In this document: positions 1 to 8,465 of the stretch, in pieces
How positions within the stretch are numbered: the first letter of the stretch is position 1
Layout: each line of letters begins with the position of its first letter
Notes under the pieces: model-generated
What the model saw: the letters and a program-made list of their open reading frames with translations, nothing else
Database searches by the model: none
What the model was told of the DNA's origin: nothing
Source of the DNA: Actinomycetota bacterium
GTDB lineage: Bacteria; Actinomycetota; Actinomycetes; Actinomycetales; Kineosporiaceae
NCBI GenBank assembly: GCA_030837345.1
Contig: JAUPKQ010000136.1
Span: forward strand, 1 to 48,832
Direction of reading: 5' to 3'
Length of the DNA stretch: 48,832 nucleotides
Translations under genes and position numbers: made by a program

Positions 1-1
1 C

Positions 2-982
2 GACCCGGGCCGCTCCCCCGCCCGGCGCCCGGGCCCCCCGGCGTCGCGCCGGGGCCCGTCCCGGCGCCACGCCGCCGTCCCCTACCTGTACATCGCGCCG
101 TTCTTCGTGGTCTTCGGGTGCTTCGGGCTGTTCCCGCTGCTGTTCACCGGCTACCTGTCGCTGCACACGGTCGACCTCGTCGACCTCGGACGCCGGGAGT
201 GGGTGGGGCCCACGAACTTCACCACCTTGTGGCAGGACGGCCAGTTCCACAACGCAGTCCTCAACACCTTCACGATCGGCGTCCTCTCGACGGTCCCCCA
301 GCTGCTCATGGCCCTGGGCATCGCCCACCTGCTCAACCTGGGGATGCGGGGACGCACTCTGGTACGGGTCGCCGTCCTCGTGCCTTACGCGACGTCCGTC
401 GCGGCGGCGTCCTTGGTGTTCGCGCAGCTGTTCGGGCGCGACCACGGGCTGATCAACTGGCTGCTGTCGTCCGCCGGGGCGTCCCCCGTCGACTGGGAGC
501 CGGGACGGTGGTCCTCCCAGATCGCCATCGCGGTCATCATCACCTGGCGCTGGACGGGGTACAACGCGCTGATCTACCTGGCGGGCATGCAGTCCGTGCC
601 CGCCGACCTCTACGAGGCCGCGGCGATCGACGGCGCGAACCGCTGGCAGCAGTTCCTGCACGTCACGGTGCCGTCGCTGCGACCGGCGATCATCTTCACG
701 GTGATCAACTCGACGATCGGCGCCCTGCAGGTCTTCGGCGAGCCCCGGTTGTTCGGCAACCCGGGCGCGGGAGGTATCGCCGGAGGGGCGAGCAACCAGT
801 ACCAGACCATCGGGCTGCTGCTCTACCAGCAGGGCTGGAGCTTCGGACAGCTCGGCGTCGCCTCGGCCACCGCCTGCAGCATGTTCGCGATCATCATCGT
901 GGTCGCGACCGTCAACGGCCTGCTGGTCACCGGACGGCTCAGCCAGCTCACCCGGGTCCTCCGGGTCGGAAGGGACACCTGA
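2..982 (+). CDS. Carbohydrate ABC transporter permease, MalF/UgpA type (5' end cut by window)
   Basis: Inner-membrane subunit of a binding-protein-dependent sugar importer. The reading frame is open from base 2, so the true start lies outside the window. A basic, proline/arginine-rich N-terminus leads into the first membrane segment (residues PYLYIAPFFVVFGCFGLFPL). Five further hydrophobic segments follow. The cytoplasmic EAA loop that contacts the ATPase is clear near bases 613-690 (YEAAAIDGANRWQQFLHVTV, then PSLRPAI). A GTG at 107 could serve as a start only by discarding the first helix, so I read the gene as partial. Its stop overlaps the ATG of the next permease (ATGA), implying translational coupling. 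The substrate is not visible; MalF/UgpA-type pairs usually carry di- or oligosaccharides, and the binding protein is presumably upstream. Confidence 0.9.
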   Translation, partial: DPGRSPARRPGPPASRRGPSRRHAAVPYLYIAPFFVVFGCFGLFPLLFTGYLSLHTVDLVDLGRREWVGPTNFTTLWQDGQFHNAVLNTFTIGVLSTVPQLLMALGIAHLLNLGMRGRTLVRVAVLVPYATSVAAASLVFAQLFGRDHGLINWLLSSAGASPVDWEPGRWSSQIAIAVIITWRWTGYNALIYLAGMQSVPADLYEAAAIDGANRWQQFLHVTVPSLRPAIIFTVINSTIGALQVFGEPRLFGNPGAGGIAGGASNQYQTIGLLLYQQGWSFGQLGVASATACSMFAIIIVVATVNGLLVTGRLSQLTRVLRVGRDT

Positions 983-1854
983 TGACTGTCGTCGCCGCCG
1001 GCCGCCCCCGGGCCCCGCGTCACGGCGAGCCCGGCGGGCTGCACCGGGCCGGACCCGTCGCCAAGCTGCTGCTCGGGTTCACCGTGACGCTGTCGGTCTT
1101 CCCCCTGTACTACCTCGTCGTCGCGGCGTCCCGCTCCAACGCCGACATCGCCTCGGTCCCGCCGCCGCTCACCCCCGGGCCCAACCTCGTCGCGAACGTC
1201 CGGAGCGCCTTCACCGAGGGCGGTATGGGACACGCCCTGGTCAACTCCACCATCGTGTCGGCGTGCGTCACCCTCGGCACCGTGGCGTTCTGCACCCTCG
1301 CCGGGTTCGCGTTCGCCAAGCTGAGGTTCCGGTTCAGCGGGCCGCTGCTCGGCCTGACGATCGCGACGATGATGGTCCCCTCCCAGTTGAGCGTGATCCC
1401 GCTGTACATGCTGATGGTCCGCCTCGGATGGGCGGACCACCTCCAGGCGGTCATCCTCCCGACCCTCGTCAGCGCCTTCGGCGTGTTCTTCATGCGCCAG
1501 TACCTCGACGAGGCGGTACCCGACGACCTCATCGAGGCCGGGGTGCTCGACGGAGCCAGTTCGTTCGGCGTCTTCCGCCTGATCGTCGTCCCGCTCGCCC
1601 GGCCCGCGATGGCGGTCCTCGGCATGCTGACCTTCCTCGCCGCCTGGAACGACTACTTCTGGCCCCTGGTCGTGCTGAGCAGCGACAACCCGACCGTCCA
1701 GGTCGCCCTGGACAACCTCGGCGGCGGCTACGTCCCCGACCAGTCCGTCATCATGGCCGGCACCCTCGCCGGCACGCTCCCCGTCCTCGTCGTGTTCCTG
1801 CTCCTGGGACGCCAGATCGTCGGCGGCGTCATGGCCGGCGCCGTGAAGGGTTGA
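982..1854 (+). CDS. Carbohydrate ABC transporter permease, MalG/UgpE type
   Basis: Second inner-membrane permease (290 residues) forming a heterodimer with the preceding subunit. The start ATG at 982 overlaps the upstream stop and is preceded by GGAAGGGA. A hydrophobic segment near residues 28-50 (AKLLLGFTVTLSVFPLYYLV) is followed by a long periplasmic loop, four or five more helices and the conserved EAA loop (IEAGVLDGASSFGVFRLIVV, then PLARPAM). The Trp-Asn-Asp-Tyr stretch (AAWNDYFWPL) after it is typical of MalG-like proteins. No ATPase gene is linked here; in actinobacteria such importers often share a distant MsiK-type ATPase, which is inference for this case. Confidence 0.92.
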   Translation: MTVVAAGRPRAPRHGEPGGLHRAGPVAKLLLGFTVTLSVFPLYYLVVAASRSNADIASVPPPLTPGPNLVANVRSAFTEGGMGHALVNSTIVSACVTLGTVAFCTLAGFAFAKLRFRFSGPLLGLTIATMMVPSQLSVIPLYMLMVRLGWADHLQAVILPTLVSAFGVFFMRQYLDEAVPDDLIEAGVLDGASSFGVFRLIVVPLARPAMAVLGMLTFLAAWNDYFWPLVVLSSDNPTVQVALDNLGGGYVPDQSVIMAGTLAGTLPVLVVFLLLGRQIVGGVMAGAVKG

Positions 1855-1857
1855 CCG

Positions 1858-4800
1858 ATGCCGCGCGTGCACCCCGACCTCCCCCGCCCGCCCCTCACGG
1901 GAGGCTTCACCGACGTATCGGGAAGCTTCACCGACGTGACGGGAGGCTTCACCGACGTCGACGGCCTGCGGTGCTACCGGATCGGGGGGTTCCACCACCT
2001 GTCCCCGTTCCTCGTCCCCGTCGTCGGGGCCCACGACGTCTGGCTGTTCCTCTCCAGCGCGGGAGGCCTGACCGCTGGGCGCACCCGGCCGGACGACGCC
2101 CTGTTCCCCTACGTCACCGAGGACAAGCTCGCCGACACCGCCGGAGCGACCGGCGGACTCACGGTGATCCGTACCGATGGCCCCGACGGCCGTGAGGTGT
2201 GCTGGGAGCCCCTGGCCCCCGCCGGACGCGCCGACCCCCGGGTGTCCCGGTCGCTGTCCAAGGACGCCCTGAGCACCACGGTGATCGTCGAGGAGGTCAG
2301 GGAGGACCTCGGTCTGCGGTTCCGCGAGGTGTGGCGGACGTCGGGAGCCTTCGGCGTCGTCCGGGAGTCCCGGCTCGCCGCCCTCGACGGGCGCCCGCAC
2401 ACCGTCCGGGTCCTCGACGGGGTGCAGAACCTGCTGGCGCCGGGGGTGGGGGTCCGGGCGCAGGGTGAGCTCAGCGTCCTCGTCGACGCCTACAAGCGGG
2501 CCCGGGCCGACCCGCGCACGGGCCTGGCGACGTACTGGATGGGTTCGGAGCTGACCGACCGGGCCGTGCCGCGCGAGGCTCTGCTCGCCACCGTCTGCTG
2601 GCGGACCGGGCTGCCGGACGCCGAGGTGCTCCTCAGCGACGCCCAGGTCCACCGGTTCCGCTGCGGCGGCGAGGTCCGGCCCGAGGCCGAGACCCGCGGA
2701 CGGCGTGGAGCCCACCTCCTCCACGCCCGGATCGACCTCGCCGGGGGTGAGGAACGGCGCTGGCGCCTCGTGATGGACGGCGCGCGGGACGCCGCCGCGG
2801 TCGTGGACCTCACGGCCCGGCTGCGTCACCCCGACACCCTGTCCCAGGCGGTCTCGGACGACCTCGACACCGGGTACCGGCACCTGCTCGCCCTCGTCGG
2901 CGGCGCCGACGCCGCCCAGGTGTCCGGGGAAGAGATCACCGGGACCCACCACACGGCCAACGTCCTCTTCAACGCGATGCGCGGGGGTGTCTTCACGGAG
3001 GGCTACACGGTCCGGGCCGCCGACGTGCGGGACTTCTGCGCCCGGCGCAGCCCCCGCACGGCCCGGCGGTGCGCCCCGTACCTGGCCGCCCTCCCCTCCA
3101 CGCTGTCCGCCCCCGAACTCGCCGCCCGGGCCCGCGCCACGGACGACCCTGACCTCGCGCGGCTGCTCGCGGAGTACCTCCCCCTCGCGTGGGGACGGCG
3201 TCACGGTGACCCCAGCCGCCCCTGGAACACCTTCGAGATCGCCCCTCCGACGGCGGACGGCGCGCCCCGCCCGGGCTTCGAGGGCAACTGGAGGGACATC
3301 TTCCAGAACTGGGAGGCCCTCGCCTGGTCCTTCCCGGAGTACACCGAGTCCATGATCTGCACGTTCCTGTCCGCCACCACCGTCGACGGGTACAACCCGT
3401 ACCGGATCTCCCGCGACGGGGTCGGCTGGGAACACCCCGACCCGGACGAGCCCTGGTCGAACATCGGGTACTGGAGCGACCACCAGATCGTGTACCTGCT
3501 CGCCCTGCTCCGGATGTCGCAGCGGTTCCACCCGGGCCGGTTGCCGTCCCTGCTGTCGCGGCGGATCTTCACCCACGCCGACGTCCCGTACCGCATCCGC
3601 GGCTACCGGCAGATCCTCGCCGACCCGCGCACCACGATCGACTACGACGAGGCCCGCGCCGAGGCCACCCGCCGCCGTGTCGAAGGCTCCGGCGGCGAAG
3701 GCTCCGGCGGCGAGGAGCCCGACGGCGAGGGCTCCGACGGCAGGCTGCTCGCCGACGCTCACGGCGAGCTCGTCCGGGTGAGCGGGACCGAGAAGCTCCT
3801 GCTCCTGCTGCTCGCCAAGCTGGTCAACCTCGTGCCGGGGGCCGGGATCTGGATGAACACCCAGCGGCCGGAGTGGAACGACGCCAACAACGCCCTGGTG
3901 GGGAACGGCGTCTCCGTCGTCACGCTCGCCCAGTTGCGCTCCTACCTCGTCACCTTGCCCGAGGCCATCGGCCTGGCCGGCGGCGCTGCCCCGCCCGACG
4001 GCGAGGCCGGCCGGGCCGACGGCGGGATCCCGCTGACCGAGGAGACCGCGGACCTGCTCGCGGAGGTCGGCGCCGCGCTCGCCGAGCAGGAGCGGCCGCC
4101 CGGCGCCGGTGCCACTCCCGGCCAGGACCGCGACCGGCGCCGGATCATCGATCTGCTCGGCGAGGCGGGCACCCGGTACCGCGAGCGCGTCTACGCCGGT
4201 CCGAGCGGACGCCGGACGCTGGTTCCGGCCGACCGGGTGACAGAGATGCTCGGGCGGGCCCGGAGGGTGGTCGAGGCGGGCCTGCGCGCCAACCGCCGGG
4301 CCGACGGCCTCTACCACTCCTACAACCGGCTGGTCCTTCGGGCCGGGACCGCCGGGGTGGACCGCCTGCCGCTGATGCTCGAGGGCCAGGTCGCCGTGCT
4401 CTCGAGCGGCGTCCTCCCGGCGGAGGAGGAGCTCGCGCTGCTGCGCGCCCTGCGCCGTGGCCCGCTCCACCGGGCGGACGCGGGGACCTACCAGCTCTAC
4501 CCCGACCGTGACCTGCCCGGGTTCGTCGGGCGGAACACGATCCCGCGCGCCGCCGCCGGACGCTGCCCGCTGGTGCAGCGGCTCGCTGACGACGGCGGGC
4601 ACGGTGTCGTCGTCCGGGACGTCGAGGGAGGTCACCACTTCGCGGGCGGCATGCACAACGCGGACGACGTGCGGCGGGCGCTCGCGGACCTTGAGGCCGC
4701 CCCGGAGTGGGAGCCTCTCGTGCGCCGGGACGGCGAGCGGCTCCTGGAGATCTACGAGGAGGTGTTCCGGCACGCGGAGTTCACCGGTCGCTCCGGCTCG

Positions 4801-5421
4801 TTCTTCGGCTACGAGGGCCTGGGGTGCGTGTACTGGCACATGGTCGCCAAACTCCAGCTGACCGTCCTCGCGAGCCACCGGCGGGCGACGGCGGCGGGTG
4901 CCGCACCGGACGTCGTCCGCGGCCTGGCGGAGGTCTACCGGGACGTGCGGGGCGGGCTCGGGTTCACGCGGACGCCGGACGAGTTCGGCGCCTTCCCGGC
5001 CGACCCCCACTCCCACACCCCCGCCGGTGGCGGGGCACGGCAGCCGGGCATGACCGGCCAGGTCAAGGAGGCGATTCTCGCCCGGTTCGGGGAGCTCGGG
5101 CTGGAGGTGGAGGGGGGAAGGATCCGGTTCGTCCCACCCCTGCTCGAGCCGGAGGAGGGGGTGGAGACCGCGGCGGAGCTGCGGTTCCGCGACGTCGACG
5201 CACGGTGGCGGACGCTCGCGGTGCCGCCCGGCGGGCTGGCCTTCACCTTCGCCCAGGTACCGGTGCTGTACCGGCGCGGGGACGGTCCGACGGTGGTCGT
5301 GGTGCTCACGGACGGCGGGCGTCTCGCGTTCCCGGACGGCGTCGTCGACCGGCCGACGAGCGCGTCGATCTTCCGCAGGGAGGGCACGGTCCGCCTGCTG
5401 GAGGTGACCGTGCCCTGGTGA
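1858..5421 (+). CDS. Large uncharacterised protein, glycoside hydrolase/phosphorylase-like
   Basis: A 1187-residue protein with no signal peptide or membrane segment, starting 3 bases after the permease stop with AAGGG seven bases upstream of the ATG. I do not recognise a named family. Features suggest a multidomain carbohydrate-active enzyme: an N-terminal region rich in beta-strand-like sequence, then a helical region with many aromatic and acidic clusters, including GNWRDIFQNWEALAWSFPEY (near residue 475), GYWSDHQIVYLLALL (near 540) and a WND motif (GIWMNTQRPEWNDANNALVG, near 665). WND and W-S-D-H motifs recall the (alpha/alpha)6 barrel of GH94-type phosphorylases, but this is resemblance, not proof. 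A low-complexity Gly/Glu stretch (GGEGSGGEEPDGEGSDG, near 615-635) looks like a linker. The C-terminal ~120 residues appear to be a beta-sandwich. Operon position with a sugar importer suggests cytoplasmic processing of the imported oligosaccharide. Confidence 0.72.
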   Translation: MPRVHPDLPRPPLTGGFTDVSGSFTDVTGGFTDVDGLRCYRIGGFHHLSPFLVPVVGAHDVWLFLSSAGGLTAGRTRPDDALFPYVTEDKLADTAGATGGLTVIRTDGPDGREVCWEPLAPAGRADPRVSRSLSKDALSTTVIVEEVREDLGLRFREVWRTSGAFGVVRESRLAALDGRPHTVRVLDGVQNLLAPGVGVRAQGELSVLVDAYKRARADPRTGLATYWMGSELTDRAVPREALLATVCWRTGLPDAEVLLSDAQVHRFRCGGEVRPEAETRGRRGAHLLHARIDLAGGEERRWRLVMDGARDAAAVVDLTARLRHPDTLSQAVSDDLDTGYRHLLALVGGADAAQVSGEEITGTHHTANVLFNAMRGGVFTEGYTVRAADVRDFCARRSPRTARRCAPYLAALPSTLSAPELAARARATDDPDLARLLAEYLPLAWGRRHGDPSRPWNTFEIAPPTADGAPRPGFEGNWRDIFQNWEALAWSFPEYTESMICTFLSATTVDGYNPYRISRDGVGWEHPDPDEPWSNIGYWSDHQIVYLLALLRMSQRFHPGRLPSLLSRRIFTHADVPYRIRGYRQILADPRTTIDYDEARAEATRRRVEGSGGEGSGGEEPDGEGSDGRLLADAHGELVRVSGTEKLLLLLLAKLVNLVPGAGIWMNTQRPEWNDANNALVGNGVSVVTLAQLRSYLVTLPEAIGLAGGAAPPDGEAGRADGGIPLTEETADLLAEVGAALAEQERPPGAGATPGQDRDRRRIIDLLGEAGTRYRERVYAGPSGRRTLVPADRVTEMLGRARRVVEAGLRANRRADGLYHSYNRLVLRAGTAGVDRLPLMLEGQVAVLSSGVLPAEEELALLRALRRGPLHRADAGTYQLYPDRDLPGFVGRNTIPRAAAGRCPLVQRLADDGGHGVVVRDVEGGHHFAGGMHNADDVRRALADLEAAPEWEPLVRRDGERLLEIYEEVFRHAEFTGRSGSFFGYEGLGCVYWHMVAKLQLTVLASHRRATAAGAAPDVVRGLAEVYRDVRGGLGFTRTPDEFGAFPADPHSHTPAGGGARQPGMTGQVKEAILARFGELGLEVEGGRIRFVPPLLEPEEGVETAAELRFRDVDARWRTLAVPPGGLAFTFAQVPVLYRRGDGPTVVVVLTDGGRLAFPDGVVDRPTSASIFRREGTVRLLEVTVPW
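1898..1960 (+). repeat. Three tandem 21-bp repeats at the start of the 1187-residue gene
   Basis: Units start at 1898, 1919 and 1940; the shared core is GGCTTCACCGACGT. In frame they encode GGFTDVS, GSFTDVT and GGFTDVD. The period is a multiple of three, so expansion would keep the frame. Confidence 0.85.
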
Positions 5422-5434
5422 CCCGCCGTGGCGA

Positions 5435-5451
5435 CCGGCCCTGGTGGCCGG
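5435..5451. terminator. Hairpin between convergent genes
   Basis: CCGGCC, loop CTGGT, GGCCGG lies in the 63-bp gap between the plus-strand unknown gene and pilC. Further GGCCGG copies follow at about 5457-5466, so alternative pairings exist. There is no T-tract; the terminator call rests on position. Confidence 0.4.
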
Positions 5452-5484
5452 CCCCCGTGGCCGGCCCCGGTGACGGTCAGCGGC

Positions 5485-6708
5485 TCACTGGATGAGGGTG
5501 AAGACGTTGAAGATCGGCAGATACATCGCGATGATCATCGATCCGACGACCCCGCCGAGCATCGCGATCATGAGGGGTTCGATCAGGCTGGTCAGGGCCT
5601 CGGTGGTGGCCTCGACCTCCTGGTCGTAGAAGTCCGCGATCTTGTCGAGCATGACGTCGACGGCGCCGGTGTCCTCCCCGACGGAGAGCATCTGCACGAC
5701 CATCGGCGGGAACACCTTGTGCCCGGCCAGGGGAGCGGCGAGGGACTCCCCCGCCCGTACACTCACCTCGATGGCGGAGGCGGCGTCCCGGATGACGACG
5801 TTCCCGGCCGCGGCGCCGACGACGTCCAGGCTCTGGAGCAGGGGGACCCCCGCGGAGAGCATCGTGCCGAGGTTGCGGGTGAAGCGGCTGATGGCGACCT
5901 TGCGGAACAACTGGCCGAAGACCGGCATCCGCAGTTTCATCGGGTCGACGACCTGACGGACCTGTTCGAGGTTCTTGACGCGATGCCAGACGACGCCGCC
6001 GACGACACCGGCGACGATGGCGATGGGCAGCACGAACTTCAGCGACTCGGACATGGTCACGAGGACCCGGGTCGGCGCGGGGAGTTTCCCGCCGAGGTCG
6101 GCGAACATCTTCGAGAACACCGGGACGATGAACAGCAGCATCCCGATGACGGCGAGGATCGCCATGACGAACACGACCACGGGGTACGTCATCGCGGACT
6201 TCACCTTGCCACGGAGGCGGAGGTCCGACTCGAAACTGTCCGCGACCGAGAGCATCACCTTGTCCAGGAAGCCGCCGACCTCACCGGCACGCACCATGTT
6301 GATCATAAGGGGAGGGAAGATGTCGGAGTGCCGGGCCATCGCGACCGACAGGGCGTCGCCCCCCTCCACGCCCGCGCGGACGTCGGAGAGGGTCTTGCCC
6401 AGGATCTTGTTCTCCGACTGGTCGGCGAGGATCGACAGGGCCCGCAGCAGGGACAACCCACTGTTGATCATCGTGGCGAACTGCCGGGACATCACGGCGA
6501 TGTCCTTCATCCCGACCCCGGACCCGAATCCGATACGGATCTCCCGGCGCATGCCGACGTTCGCCTCGCGCACGTTCACCGGCAGGTAGCCCTGCTTCAT
6601 CAGCTTGGCGACCGCGGCGTCCTTCGTCGGGGCCTCGGTCGTGCCGTTGATGATCTTTCCCTGGCGGTCGCGGACCGAGTACTCGAAGGAACGGACGTCG
6701 GTGCTCAT
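5485..6708 (-). CDS. pilC: Type IV pilus/type II secretion inner-membrane platform protein PilC
   Basis: Polytopic membrane protein (407 residues) on which the pilus motor ATPases act. The sequence has the usual N-terminal cytoplasmic stretch (FEYSVRDRQGKIINGTTEAP, then LMKQGYLPVNV) and two GspF domains, each with SRQFATMINSGLSLLRAL-like or SRFTRNLGTMLSAGVPLLQS-like motifs. Predicted membrane segments lie near residues 177-205, 225-245 and the C-terminus (MIAMLGGVVGSMIIAMYLPI). Length is normal for PilC. Its start codon overlaps the pilT stop (TGATG), so the two are coupled. It is the last gene of the unit; no pilin, prepilin peptidase or pilMNOPQ genes follow, because the next gene is convergent. 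Whether a functional pilus is made depends on genes elsewhere. Confidence 0.93.
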   Translation of the reverse strand: MSTDVRSFEYSVRDRQGKIINGTTEAPTKDAAVAKLMKQGYLPVNVREANVGMRREIRIGFGSGVGMKDIAVMSRQFATMINSGLSLLRALSILADQSENKILGKTLSDVRAGVEGGDALSVAMARHSDIFPPLMINMVRAGEVGGFLDKVMLSVADSFESDLRLRGKVKSAMTYPVVVFVMAILAVIGMLLFIVPVFSKMFADLGGKLPAPTRVLVTMSESLKFVLPIAIVAGVVGGVVWHRVKNLEQVRQVVDPMKLRMPVFGQLFRKVAISRFTRNLGTMLSAGVPLLQSLDVVGAAAGNVVIRDAASAIEVSVRAGESLAAPLAGHKVFPPMVVQMLSVGEDTGAVDVMLDKIADFYDQEVEATTEALTSLIEPLMIAMLGGVVGSMIIAMYLPIFNVFTLIQ

Positions 6709-8270
6709 CAGTGCGCCCCGATGAGGCGCAGGAAGTCCTCGTGGTGGTGGCAGAGCTCGAGCGCCGACTCCCGGGTGATGATCCGGCGCCGCGTCAGGTC
6801 GGCCAGGTGCTGGTCGAGCGTGTGCATGCCGTGCTGGGCACCGGACTGGAGGGTCGAGTAGACCTGGTGGGTCTTCCCCTCGCGGATCATGTTCCGGACG
6901 GCGGGGGTCGCCACGAGGACCTCGGTGGCGACGACGCGTCCTCGCCCCTCCGCCCGACGGCACAGCGACTGGCACACGATGCCCTGGAGGACGCCGGCGA
7001 GCTGGGTGCGGATCTGCTGCTGCTGGTGCGGGGGGAAGACGTCGACGATGCGGTCGATCGTCTGGGCCGCGTCCTGCGTGTGGAGGGTCCCGAGGACGAG
7101 GTGGCCGGTCTCGGCGGCGGTGAGGGCGACGGAGATCGTCTCCAGGTCCCTCATCTCGCCGACGAGGATGATGTCCGGGTCCTGCCGCAGCGCGTGCCGC
7201 AGGGCGTTGGTGAAGGAGTGGGTGTCCTCCCCGACCTCACGCTGGTTGACCAGACATCCCTTGTGCATGTGGAGGAACTCGATCGGGTCCTCGACGGTCA
7301 TGATGTGGTCGTGCCGGCCGCGGTTGGCCTGGTCGACGATCGCCGCGAGGGTCGTCGACTTGCCGGAGCCGGTCGAGCCCGTGACGAGGACCATCCCGCG
7401 GGGCAGGAAGGCGAACCGGCCCACCACCGCCGGGATGCCGAGCTCCTCCAGCGACTTGATCTCGAACGGGATGCGCCGGAAGGCGGCGCCGATCGTCTCC
7501 CGCTGCCGGTAGAGGTTCACCCGGAAACGGGCCTGGCCGGGCAGCGCGTAGGCCAGGTCGAGTTCCAGGTCGGCCTCGAACCGCTCCCTCTGGCGCTGGG
7601 TGAGGATCGTGTACAGGGCCCGCTGGATGCCGCCCGCGCCGAGGACGCCGAAACCGTCGAGGGTCCCCAGCTCGCCGTCGACGCGGGCCAGGGGTGCCGA
7701 ACCCACGGACAGATGCAGGTCGGAGGCCCCGACGGCGAGCATGGTCTCCAGAACGGCCGTCAGGCTGAAGTCGCGGTCCTCGCCGGCGGACAGGTCCAAG
7801 GGGCCGGGGGCGGGTGGAGGCGGCGCCGGCGCCTGTGTCGGAGGCTGCATCTGCGCCTGCACCGGGGCCTGCATCTGCGCCTGCGTCGGAGGCTGCATCT
7901 GCATCTGCGCCTGTGTCGGGGGCTGCATCGAGGGCGCCACTCCCGGAACGTGCTCCCCCGGCCCGGGCTGAGGGATTCCCGGGGCGCGCGGGGCGGGCGG
8001 GATCGGCGGCGCCAGCTGCGGGGAGAGCCCGGGCCCGGCGGGCTGCGCGTTCCCGGGCCCGTAGCCGGGGGCTACCGCGCCCGCAGGCATCTGCCCCGCA
8101 GGCATCTGATCCGGGGGGAACCCGCCAGCGGGCACCGGGTACGGCTCGGCGAGAGGAACGGACGCTCCCGGGGCAGCCGGAGCGCGCTCCACCGGCTGCC
8201 AGCCCTGGTCGGACGACGGGTCCCCCGGTCCTGCCAGGCGCGGTGTGTACTGGTCACCAGTGTTCTCCAC
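6708..8270 (-). CDS. pilT: Type IV pilus retraction ATPase PilT with Q/P-rich N-terminal extension
   Basis: Hexameric secretion-type ATPase (520 residues) powering pilus retraction. Motifs in order: Walker A (GSTGSGKST), Asp box region, Walker B (ILVGEMRD), His box (LGTLHTQDAAQTIDRIVDVF) and the PilT signature (MIREGKTHQVYSTLQSG), which separates it from PilB. The start is GTG at 8270, chosen because GAGGAG lies five to six bases upstream; an in-frame start at 8417 would add 49 basic residues lacking a site. The catalytic core begins near residue 160 (LDLSAGEDRDFSLTAVLETM). Everything before it is a low-complexity Pro/Gln/Gly tail, unusual because PilT proteins are normally about 350 residues. 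Coupled to pilC. Could be assigned to PilU, but gene order favours PilT. Confidence 0.92.
   Translation of the reverse strand: MENTGDQYTPRLAGPGDPSSDQGWQPVERAPAAPGASVPLAEPYPVPAGGFPPDQMPAGQMPAGAVAPGYGPGNAQPAGPGLSPQLAPPIPPAPRAPGIPQPGPGEHVPGVAPSMQPPTQAQMQMQPPTQAQMQAPVQAQMQPPTQAPAPPPPAPGPLDLSAGEDRDFSLTAVLETMLAVGASDLHLSVGSAPLARVDGELGTLDGFGVLGAGGIQRALYTILTQRQRERFEADLELDLAYALPGQARFRVNLYRQRETIGAAFRRIPFEIKSLEELGIPAVVGRFAFLPRGMVLVTGSTGSGKSTTLAAIVDQANRGRHDHIMTVEDPIEFLHMHKGCLVNQREVGEDTHSFTNALRHALRQDPDIILVGEMRDLETISVALTAAETGHLVLGTLHTQDAAQTIDRIVDVFPPHQQQQIRTQLAGVLQGIVCQSLCRRAEGRGRVVATEVLVATPAVRNMIREGKTHQVYSTLQSGAQHGMHTLDQHLADLTRRRIITRESALELCHHHEDFLRLIGAH
7807..7928 (-). repeat. Degenerate 24-bp tandem repeat in the PilT N-terminal region
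   Basis: About four copies of a 24-base unit (one of 30) encode an octapeptide of type MQPPTQAQ, followed by a polyproline run. Located at about residues 115-155 of PilT, between the tail and the ATPase core. Confidence 0.8.
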
Positions 8271-8370
8271 GGTTCTCCTCGCCTCCGAGCGGGCGTCGAC
8301 ACCCCCACGACGGCCGGCGTACACCGGTCGTCCCAGGGGGCATCGACGCCTGGGGAGAATGCCTTGAGCC

Positions 8371-8409
8371 GATGAGGGGATCGTCTCCGCCGGGCGCGAT
8401 CCCCTCATC
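8371..8409. promoter_or_regulatory. 13-bp perfect inverted repeat upstream of pilT
   Basis: GATGAGGGGATCG (8371-8383) pairs exactly with CGATCCCCTCATC (8397-8409) across a 13-base loop. It lies about 100 bases upstream of the pilT start, inside the probable leader. No T-tract follows on either strand, so an RNA regulatory hairpin or a protein-binding site is as likely as a terminator. Confidence 0.6.
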
Positions 8410-8422
8410 GTGCGCAATCGCC

Positions 8423-8436
8423 GTCGTGATCACGAC
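8423..8436. promoter_or_regulatory. 14-bp palindrome GTCGTGATCACGAC, operator-like
   Basis: Perfect palindrome without a loop, the form expected for a dimeric repressor. On the minus strand it partly overlaps a possible -10 box (TACTGT, 8440-8435), and GGAAC lies 15 bases upstream of GTT, an arrangement seen in ECF-sigma promoters. The promoter reading is inference. Confidence 0.4.
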
Positions 8437-8465
8437 AGTAACCGCACACAAAGAGCCGTTCCGGG

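Noticed and set aside
823-5016. A 1397-residue minus-strand open frame opposite the large plus-strand gene
   Set aside because: It is the high-GC antisense shadow: low-complexity Gly/Arg/Pro/Val composition, no start signal, no recognisable domain. The plus-strand frame has coherent motifs.
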